Below, one piece after another: positions 51,645 to 57,880 of a stretch of DNA of 57,880 nt. The translations under genes were made by a program, and so were the position numbers. Origin of the DNA: Melioribacteraceae bacterium. GTDB taxonomy: Bacteria; Bacteroidota; Ignavibacteria; Ignavibacteriales; Melioribacteraceae. The stretch is taken from NCBI GenBank assembly GCA_028280855.1, contig JANQLA010000082.1, positions 1 through 57,880 of the forward strand, read 5' to 3'. A model generated the notes under the pieces. The model did not search any database. It saw only the letters and a program-made list of their open reading frames with translations, and had not been told where the DNA came from. Every line of letters starts with the position of its first letter. Within the stretch, counting starts at the first letter, position 1.

Positions 51645-53279
51645 TTATTTTTCAAAATTAATATTCCATTCGTAGGTGACTTTCAAATAGATATTATTGA
51701 ATGGGTATAAATAGCCTATTAAATCGGAACGGTCGTTGTTTTTAATTTCATTTGAACCGACAGGTTTATACCAGGAATAAGCAAGATATGAGCCGAGCTT
51801 GAAGTGTATGGAACTGCCCGGCATGTACTCCAGCTCAGGATTCAACATCAAACTTCCATACCGTTTCTTTTGCTTTCCATCATAACCGGACGGAATTGTG
51901 TAATATGCATTGATAACGGGTTTTAATGTTTCATTGTAAAAAGACCATTCGAACTGCGCTAAAATCCCGTGTGTAACTCTTTCCGTCTGGATGCCTAAAG
52001 GCTGTACTATGCTTCTGTAATAATATTCTTCCATGTAGTTTGGATTGCTTACCTGATCTAAGGAAGGCATGCCGTTTTGATAATCTGTAAAAAACTTATC
52101 ATCGTATTTGGAAATCCATTTGCCGGTGTATTGAAGGTTAACGTAAAAACGATCATTTGGGCCGTAGTTAAAGTCTAATCCGGCTGTCCAAGATAGATCA
52201 TCGTTTCTTAACTTGTATGAGTTATTGCTTTTATCTTCTGTAATTGAGTAGCATGCTTCCAGCCAAATACCGTATTTATCAATTATCGTTTTGGCATCAA
52301 ATCCTAAGCGGTGTATCCTCCTTCTTGTCAAGTCAATTTTCGATACTCTATATGTTTTTTGATTGGATAATTGATTAATTATTTCAGCAGCCTTTTCAGG
52401 GGAATATTCTTCATTGAGCCTTGTTTCAACCGACTTATCAACGCCAATGGTGTATTCCTCAAAATCCAGTACAGGAGTATAAAACGGATCGATATCGTAT
52501 ACGTAGCTAAGTGATAAATCGAGGTCGGTTGAAAAGTAGTTTGCTTTTATACCCAATAAACTTGACTTCGGGCTGAACTTTAAATAGTCGAAATTTGTCT
52601 TGCTTGTATTGGATAATAACCCAACAACCGGTCGGTTAGTTTGTAAATCATATCCGGTAAAGCGAAATTCGGAAAATAGTTCTGAAGGAATTTCATCTTC
52701 AAAATCAAAGAAGTATTTGTCTGATTGTTCAAAAGGTATAAATACTCCTTCAAATGAAAACGATTCGTTCGGATAAAATCTGATAGATGCGGATAGAATA
52801 GGGATATCATCTATTTCATAACCTTTCTCATAGTCTTTTGGATTTAGGTTATTGGTGGGGTTAAACTCATCTGCAACACCCCATGAATAATCCTGGTAGC
52901 CGAATCCAATATTTATCCTCTCCTGTTTCCATTTAATATAATTTTCGCCAATTCTTGCTTCGGATAACTCGTTCCATTCACCGGTTTCGTTTAATACTCC
53001 TCTAACTTCCCATTCGGAATGTAATTCGATATCACCCTTTTCTATATCTAATCCAAACTTATTGATAAACTTCGGAGCTTTTATAAATGTGCTGTAGTTA
53101 CCTTCTTGCATCGGGAGGTGATATTGGAAGTAATGGTCTCCAAACAGCTTCATATTTAAGCTCGGTTCATCAACAATATCCATAATATCGTCAAAGTTGA
53201 ATGACAAAGAATCATCTTGCGATCTAATTATCTGAGCAGCCATCATCATGAACAAAAGCACCATTAATAATCTTTTCAT
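51645..53279 (-). CDS. Outer-membrane beta-barrel protein (DUF1302-like)
   Basis: A 544-residue protein with a signal peptide (to IIRSQ, residue 20). The GFGYQDYSWGVADEFNPTNN segment (near residue 120) matches the W-G-x-x-D-x-x-N-P motif of DUF1302-type outer-membrane proteins. Aromatic beta-strands run to the final YEWNINFEK. In proteobacteria DUF1302 genes also accompany RND/MMPL genes. Translated between the LolA-like gene (17-base gap) and the RND gene (13-base gap); possibly the outer-membrane end of the export path. Confidence 0.78.
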   Translation of the reverse strand: MKRLLMVLLFMMMAAQIIRSQDDSLSFNFDDIMDIVDEPSLNMKLFGDHYFQYHLPMQEGNYSTFIKAPKFINKFGLDIEKGDIELHSEWEVRGVLNETGEWNELSEARIGENYIKWKQERINIGFGYQDYSWGVADEFNPTNNLNPKDYEKGYEIDDIPILSASIRFYPNESFSFEGVFIPFEQSDKYFFDFEDEIPSELFSEFRFTGYDLQTNRPVVGLLSNTSKTNFDYLKFSPKSSLLGIKANYFSTDLDLSLSYVYDIDPFYTPVLDFEEYTIGVDKSVETRLNEEYSPEKAAEIINQLSNQKTYRVSKIDLTRRRIHRLGFDAKTIIDKYGIWLEACYSITEDKSNNSYKLRNDDLSWTAGLDFNYGPNDRFYVNLQYTGKWISKYDDKFFTDYQNGMPSLDQVSNPNYMEEYYYRSIVQPLGIQTERVTHGILAQFEWSFYNETLKPVINAYYTIPSGYDGKQKKRYGSLMLNPELEYMPGSSIHFKLGSYLAYSWYKPVGSNEIKNNDRSDLIGYLYPFNNIYLKVTYEWNINFEK

Positions 53280-53296
53280 CTCTCACCTCTGTCAAA

Positions 53297-54064
53297 TCAA
53301 TTCTCTAGATTTTTCACAGTGAAAATGTTATTATCCAATCCGATATTCATCTCAACATTTTGTTCAACAAAAAATGTTTTATGGTTATCGTTATGATTAA
53401 TAATTACCATTTTCACTGCTTCAATTATTCCATCAATCACTGCAACTTCTTTTACAAGCAGCGTTTTGATATGCCTGCCCTGCTTTTTTCCGTACATTTC
53501 TTCTTTGTAAACGAAATAATCATCTTTTCTAACCCAGTCAACCGCCTTTGAATAAGGCGCTTTTTTATCTTTCGGGTATGATTCGACTACGTAGTATTCA
53601 TGCCCCTCCCAGACTTCCTCCTTAATGAATTTGTAAGTAAAATCATCGAAGTCATGATCCTCAAGATCATAGAAGTAAAGGTCCGATCCTAAAAATTTAC
53701 CGTCTTTACTTGAACCAGAAATCTTTCTTGATTTGCCCAGGGCAGGTAAATACATCCTCTGTTCATCATCTCCTTTACGCGCTAATGTTAAAAAACGCAT
53801 GCCTTCAACGTCTGCCGGGGAAAGAATTTCGAAAAATGAATCATATCCCTCCTTTCGTTTTTTTGAATAGAGCTTCATTTTTCTCTGCTTCTTGTTACCG
53901 TTTTTATTAACCAGCACTAATGTGATATCAGAGGTTGCATCTTTTGCTTCTTTGAGCTCATCATTTTTTTTCATTATTTCATAACCTTTGTCCTGGGCAT
54001 TAAGTATACTGAAACTAGCCATCATCACTAGAATAACCGTAATGCTTCTCATAATGTTTTTCAT
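53297..54064 (-). CDS. Outer membrane lipoprotein-sorting (LolA-like) protein
   Basis: A 255-residue periplasmic protein with a signal peptide (to LNAQ, residue 23). The sequence matches LolA-like proteins of the RND-associated type: RKMKLYSKKR, MRFLTLARKGDDEQRMYLPAL, GSSKDGKFLGSDLYFYDLED and WVRKDDYFVYKEEMYGK. Such proteins have a hydrophobic half-barrel that binds acyl chains. First structural gene of the minus-strand unit, with a TCCTCC complement (GGAGGA) ribosome-binding site 7 bases before its ATG. It likely shuttles the exporter's lipid cargo across the periplasm. Confidence 0.86.
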   Translation of the reverse strand: MKNIMRSITVILVMMASFSILNAQDKGYEIMKKNDELKEAKDATSDITLVLVNKNGNKKQRKMKLYSKKRKEGYDSFFEILSPADVEGMRFLTLARKGDDEQRMYLPALGKSRKISGSSKDGKFLGSDLYFYDLEDHDFDDFTYKFIKEEVWEGHEYYVVESYPKDKKAPYSKAVDWVRKDDYFVYKEEMYGKKQGRHIKTLLVKEVAVIDGIIEAVKMVIINHNDNHKTFFVEQNVEMNIGLDNNIFTVKNLEN

Positions 54065-54088
54065 TTTTTCCTCCTATTTTTAACTAGA

Positions 54089-54103
54089 CCGACCAACCGG
54101 TCA
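54089..54103 (-). promoter_or_regulatory. Candidate TetR operator, copy 1
   Basis: The minus strand reads TGACCGGTTGGTCGG, containing the palindrome GACC-N4-GGTC (54091-54102). It lies between tetR and the LolA-like gene. It shares 13 of 15 positions with copy 2 at 54913. Confidence 0.75.
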
Positions 54104-54121
54104 ATTTACGCACAAAAAATT

Positions 54122-54721
54122 TTATTTCTTTATTTGGTTCAGCAGTATATTTTCCAGTTCGCTTGCGAACTTTTCAAACGAAAATTCTTTATTATACATT
54201 CCCTGTAAAAGCAACCCATCAAAAAGTGCAACTATTATAGATGCATAAACCTCGGTATCAATTTTTTTGAATATCCGGCTGCGAATTCCTTCTTCCAAAA
54301 CTGATGAGATTATTTTTTTTGAATCGGTATAAACTTTTTCGATTTTTTTGTTCAATATTTTGTTACCGCTTCTAACACCCTCGGCCCAAAAATGAAACGT
54401 AATTTCGATAAAAGTACGATCGGCATCCACCATTGAACTGAATCCTTTAATCATTTTTTTCAGTCTCTCATCCGGAGTAATGTTTTCTTGTGCCGAAAGC
54501 TGTAATTTCTCAATAACTTTTTTCATCGAGTATTCGAAAGCTGTCTCAAATATTTCCTCTTTGCTCGAAAAGTATTCATACACCGTTCCTTTACCAACCC
54601 CGGCTTTGTTGGCAACTTCGATAATTTTTGTATTCTTTAACCCGTTCTTGGCAAATACCTCTATTGCTGCTCTAAGTATTACTTCCTTTTTTACTTCTTT
54701 ATTCACTTTCAATGGTGACAT
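54122..54721 (-). CDS. TetR-family transcriptional regulator
   Basis: A 199-residue regulator. The N-terminal helix-turn-helix reads ILRAAIEVFAKNGLKNTKI, then VANKAGVGKGTVYEYFSSKE, as in TetR proteins; the rest is a helical ligand-binding domain. The gene lies immediately upstream of and in the same direction as the LolA-like/outer-membrane/RND/epimerase genes. Candidate operators are found on both sides (54089 and 54913), so it probably represses itself and the exporter genes. Ligand unknown, perhaps the exported compound or a membrane-active molecule. Confidence 0.92.
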   Translation of the reverse strand: MSPLKVNKEVKKEVILRAAIEVFAKNGLKNTKIIEVANKAGVGKGTVYEYFSSKEEIFETAFEYSMKKVIEKLQLSAQENITPDERLKKMIKGFSSMVDADRTFIEITFHFWAEGVRSGNKILNKKIEKVYTDSKKIISSVLEEGIRSRIFKKIDTEVYASIIVALFDGLLLQGMYNKEFSFEKFASELENILLNQIKK

Positions 54722-55141
54722 AATACCTCTTCTTACTTTACCAAATAATTTGTATTTAACTTTACCATCACGAATTTCGACCTATCTAAGTTTTTTCGGG
54801 AGACTCGATACTCTAGAAAGCTTACAACATCCATAATCAGATACTCCACCTGTTACATCTATAAATCAAGTAACCACCTTTATTAGTGTTAAAGATCGAA
54901 TCATAATAAAACTGACCAGTCGGTCGGCAATATAAAATTTTTCAGATATTAATCCAAGATTTTTTTTATTGATTCTATAAATCTAATGATGGGACTTCAA
55001 AAGACAGGCTGATTTGTTTTTCATTTTAATTCATTTATGAATCGGAATCGAATTTTATATACGAATTTCTAATTGCTTAAATCAAATCCTAATTTTATTT
55101 TGTTTTAAATTTTCTAAAATGTCGTTAGAATACATTTTACC
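54722..55141. other. Gene-free region between tetR and the Crp-like gene
   Basis: 420 bases without a gene, AT-rich, holding the second TetR operator at 54913. Divergent promoters for tetR and for the Crp-like gene are expected here. No RNA gene was recognised. Confidence 0.5.
54913..54927 (+). promoter_or_regulatory. Candidate TetR operator, copy 2
   Basis: TGACCAGTCGGTCGG, with GACC-N4-GGTC at 54914-54925, matches copy 1 at 13 of 15 positions (purine/pyrimidine changes only). It lies 192 bases upstream of the tetR start and 215 bases upstream of the Crp-like gene. Confidence 0.75.
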
Positions 55142-55702
55142 ATGGAAAAAATTAAAGATCACATAAGAACCTTTGTGAATATAACTGATGAAGATCTTGA
55201 TAGTTTTCTTGATTTTGGCATTGAAGAGAAGCTAGGTAAAGGCGATCACTACATTGAATACGACCAGGTTTGCAATAAAGTATCTTTTATCCAAAAGGGT
55301 TTTTTTAGATTTTATCATTTTAACGATGGTAATGAGGTTACAAGAGACTTTTTATTTGAAAACAATTTCGTTACATCCTACCGGAGCTTTATAACGGGCA
55401 TGCCCTCCGAAGTTTACGTACATGCATTGGAAGAATGTGAATTGATAACATTCATGAAATCCGACCTGGGAAAAGCATTTGATACCAGTCATAAAATAGA
55501 AAGGTTTGCCAGAATAATAGCAGAAAACCAATTTATTTCAATAGAGAACTATTACCTAAGTTTTCTAAACGACGATGCTGAAACCAGGTATAAAAAATTG
55601 CTTGAAAAGAATCCGAGGCTAGTGCAAAAAATTCCGCTCAAATATATTGCATCATTTTTAGGTATCACCCCGCAACACTTAAGCCGCATAAGAAAAAATT
55701 AA
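55142..55702 (+). CDS. Crp/Fnr-family regulator (Bacteroidota type)
   Basis: A 186-residue protein. Residues ~25-115 form a cyclic-nucleotide-binding-like beta-roll (YDQVCNKVSFIQKGFFRFY, TRDFLFENNFVTSYRSF), without clear Fnr cysteines. A short C-terminal helix-turn-helix (IPLKYIASFLGITPQHLSRI) ends the protein. It begins at ATG 55142 and precedes the nitroreductase gene by 64 bases in the same direction, making that gene a plausible target. Its ligand is unknown. Confidence 0.88.
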   Translation: MEKIKDHIRTFVNITDEDLDSFLDFGIEEKLGKGDHYIEYDQVCNKVSFIQKGFFRFYHFNDGNEVTRDFLFENNFVTSYRSFITGMPSEVYVHALEECELITFMKSDLGKAFDTSHKIERFARIIAENQFISIENYYLSFLNDDAETRYKKLLEKNPRLVQKIPLKYIASFLGITPQHLSRIRKN

Positions 55703-55766
55703 TTAACATTTGTTCAGTGGGTTCGGATAAAGATGACATAAGTTTCCAATAAAAATTGGAGACATT

Positions 55767-56876
55767 ATGGAATTGTCAAGAAGAGAATTCATCCGGGCTG
55801 CAGGATTATCCTGCATAGGAATTGGGGCCGTAACAATGGGCGCGGGTTGTTTTGGTTCCAAAAATTTTGTGGAGGAAACAGACAGAGTCCTTTTTTTGAA
55901 TAGCTTAGAGAATGATTTGCTAAAAATCATTTATTTAGGTTCCCTGGCATCAAGCAGCCATAATTCGCAACCATGGAAAATTCAACAAGTATCTAACAAC
56001 CAATTTAGAATTTTTGTCGACACAAAAAAATTATTACCGGCAATAGATCCGCATCATCGTGAAACAATTTTATCTATTGGGGCTTTCTTAGAAAATGCAA
56101 TAGTCGCCGGTGAAACCTTCGGTTATGAACTTTCATATTCAAGTGAAAACGAAGGCGATATTCATTCTTTTTATATTGATGTTTTTCTAAACAGGTTGAC
56201 CGGTGTTAAAGCTCTGCCCGCTGGTCTCTTAAAAAGAAGAAGTCTGAGAAGGAATCACCTAAGTATAAAAATTGCCGAAAAATATCTTGATAATACTATA
56301 GAAACCGAAAGAGTAAAATTTTTTCCAAAGAATTCTCAGCAATCCGGAATAATTGAAGATCTCACACTTTTAGCCACGGAACATCAAACCAAAAACAGAA
56401 GGATAATGGAAGAACTAAGCGAATGGATTAGATGGAACTCTGATGAAATCAAAATGCATCAAGACGGGTTAACTCCTGAAACAATGGAAATCAGCGGCTT
56501 TTCCGGCTTCTGGGTAAGGATGTTTTATGATAAATCATCTGTAATGACAGAATCATTCGCAGAAAGCACAATTGATTCGACAAATGAGCAACTATCGTCC
56601 TATGGAGGCTGGCTTTTAATTTCAAGCATCGACAACTCCTATTCGGAATTGCTCAAAGCCGGACGTTCAATGGAGGCTATGTTTATACGTGCAGCAGAAA
56701 ATAAATTAGGCTTCCATATAATGTCGCAGATACTTCAAGAACAAGAAACGAAAAAGGAATTTATAAGAACACTACAATTGAAAGAAGAGCCGCAATTTTT
56801 AATTAGGCTTAGTCATCTTGACGAATACCCTGAACCGGTTAGTCCAAGAAGAGGTTTAAGTAAAATAATTTTATAG
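55767..56876 (+). CDS. Tat-exported Acg-like nitroreductase-family protein
   Basis: A 369-residue protein with a twin-arginine signal (SRREFIRAAG, Arg5-Arg6) ending in a lipobox-like GAGC (Cys28). The SLASSSHNSQPWKIQ segment is the FMN-binding N-terminal motif of nitroreductases. LPAIDPHHRETILSIGAFLEN and the long C-terminal half resemble the Acg subfamily, which may sequester FMN rather than catalyse. Tat export fits a cofactor loaded in the cytoplasm. The next gene follows after 8 bases. Confidence 0.8.
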   Translation: MELSRREFIRAAGLSCIGIGAVTMGAGCFGSKNFVEETDRVLFLNSLENDLLKIIYLGSLASSSHNSQPWKIQQVSNNQFRIFVDTKKLLPAIDPHHRETILSIGAFLENAIVAGETFGYELSYSSENEGDIHSFYIDVFLNRLTGVKALPAGLLKRRSLRRNHLSIKIAEKYLDNTIETERVKFFPKNSQQSGIIEDLTLLATEHQTKNRRIMEELSEWIRWNSDEIKMHQDGLTPETMEISGFSGFWVRMFYDKSSVMTESFAESTIDSTNEQLSSYGGWLLISSIDNSYSELLKAGRSMEAMFIRAAENKLGFHIMSQILQEQETKKEFIRTLQLKEEPQFLIRLSHLDEYPEPVSPRRGLSKIIL

Positions 56877-56884
56877 GTAATAAA

Positions 56885-57706
56885 ATGATAAAAACAATCT
56901 TAGTTTTATTGATCGTAGTTAGTAATTCAATTTATGCACAAAATCGATTTGAGATAATTAATCTAAAATATAATCACTCAAATCCGGGATCTGATGCACA
57001 AATTAATTCGGAAAGCTATAAAGAATTTAGGGCAAACTTAAATTACGGCATAAAGATAACCGACGGTTTAACAAGCTTTGCCGGTTTGAATTACCTTAAA
57101 GTAAATTATGATGGTATCAATTTCTCTTCCAATACAGGTATAACGGGTGGGCTGGTTCATTACCTCGATAAATCAAAACATAGTATTGCTTTGGGAATAG
57201 AGTCATCAGCCGGGAAGTCATTGTTTACAAAAGAATTTTTCAAGTACTCTTTTTTCTATAACTATGATAGAAAACTCGGAGAAAGCTTTTCACTTACAGG
57301 TGGTGTCTTTTATAAGAAAGAATTGTTTGACAATCTCTTTTTTCCTTTGATTGGAGGGAAAATAGTTTTTAACGAGAGTTTATATTTAGATGCTTTGCTG
57401 CCGATAAAAATAAAATTAGAGCAAAAGTTAAGTAATCTTTTTAGGATCGGCGTCCTTACCGAATGGGATATTTATTCCGTTACGTATGAACCGGGATACC
57501 TAAAAAATGAAACAATTGAAATGTCAGGCTATGTAGATCTAGAGCTTGTTCCGGATATGATATTAAAAACTTACTTTGGTAAAAATTTATATTCCGATTC
57601 ATATTTATACCATAGAGTTACTAAAGACAAAAGTAAAATTTTGTGTGATGAAGGATTCAACATTGGGGTGGTTCTAACATATTCAATTAATTCACAGGAA
57701 AACTGA
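56885..57706 (+). CDS. Beta-barrel-like outer-membrane protein
   Basis: A 273-residue protein with a signal peptide (to IYAQ, residue 19), then alternating beta-strands (FEIINLKYNHSNPGSD, DGLTSFAGLNYLKVNY, NTGITGGLVHYLD) and ending VVLTYSINSQEN. It resembles small outer-membrane proteins such as the DUF6268 group, but this family label is tentative. It starts 8 bases after the Acg-like gene and is probably co-transcribed. Confidence 0.65.
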   Translation: MIKTILVLLIVVSNSIYAQNRFEIINLKYNHSNPGSDAQINSESYKEFRANLNYGIKITDGLTSFAGLNYLKVNYDGINFSSNTGITGGLVHYLDKSKHSIALGIESSAGKSLFTKEFFKYSFFYNYDRKLGESFSLTGGVFYKKELFDNLFFPLIGGKIVFNESLYLDALLPIKIKLEQKLSNLFRIGVLTEWDIYSVTYEPGYLKNETIEMSGYVDLELVPDMILKTYFGKNLYSDSYLYHRVTKDKSKILCDEGFNIGVVLTYSINSQEN

Positions 57707-57880
57707 ATGTCATTATTTTGGTTTGCCGGTTGGTTAAAATAGATCTTATTCCGAAGATTTTAAAACGACGTTGTCGTCTCACTCGTCGGCAAGCCATTTT
57801 TTTGACCAGCAGACTTAACTTTATTGTCCATCTATTCATTCCCTTTATTAAAATGTTCTGTCAGGGAGTATTATCCAAAT

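Noticed and set aside
1-57880. CRISPR arrays, tRNA or rRNA genes, transposases
   Set aside because: None was recognised on either strand; no regularly spaced repeats and no transposase-like proteins were seen.

Overview
The window looks like a chromosomal segment from an AT-rich, Gram-negative member of the Bacteroidota/Ignavibacteriota side of the FCB superphylum. The main evidence is two large secreted proteins (32245-34053 and 34259-36202) ending in a type IX secretion (T9SS) sorting domain of the YPNPFNP type. Many lipoproteins, outer-membrane beta-barrel-like proteins, frequent TTG/GTG starts and weak Shine-Dalgarno sequences fit that group. A species cannot be named from the sequence alone.

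Left part (1-10.1 kb): the N-terminus of a lipoprotein, a stand-alone nucleotidyltransferase, a HEPN/minimal-nucleotidyltransferase (MNT) pair, two small Cys-rich proteins, an orphan histidine kinase, a YdeI-like/AraC/SDR group, a second MNT/HEPN pair, an alpha/beta hydrolase-OsmC fusion and an Ntn-type amidohydrolase. Replication core (10.1-18.3 kb): a gene-free AT-rich stretch with four DnaA-box-like 9-mers (candidate oriC), then dnaN-recF-DUF721-gyrB-[MNT-HEPN]-gyrA on one strand. dnaA is not present. A complete third MNT/HEPN pair sits between gyrB and gyrA, its first gene overlapping the gyrB stop by one base.

Middle (18.4-32 kb): a Cys/Met-metabolism PLP enzyme, an MsrA-MsrB fusion, a DM13-domain lipoprotein, beta-barrel proteins, a TPR protein, an esterase, a DUF456 protein, a serine hydrolase, a MocA-like/NTPase pair, a TrpB2-type tryptophan synthase beta chain and a membrane-anchored AraC-type regulator. 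Then come the two T9SS cargo proteins (LamG-like and GLUG-repeat).

The most unusual region is 36.5-48.3 kb. A second membrane-anchored AraC-type regulator, an SMP-30-like propeller protein, the relic of another AraC domain and a secreted metallo-beta-lactamase-fold/TPR protein lead into eight consecutive diverged paralogues of an exported PD40-repeat propeller family, closely spaced or overlapping, one carrying a single-base frameshift. All eight share an N-terminal YxG-x-x-P signature and a C-terminal W-[VI]-[DS]-x-[SK]-[IF]-I-x-x-L-[KR] signature. I know of no described function for such an array.

Right part (48.3-57.9 kb): on the minus strand, a TetR regulator, a LolA-like protein, a DUF1302-like outer-membrane protein, an RND/MMPL exporter and an NAD-dependent epimerase/3beta-HSD-like enzyme form a probable envelope-lipid export unit. 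Two near-identical 15-base candidate operators bracket tetR. The window ends with a Crp-like regulator, a Tat-exported Acg-like nitroreductase and a beta-barrel-like protein.
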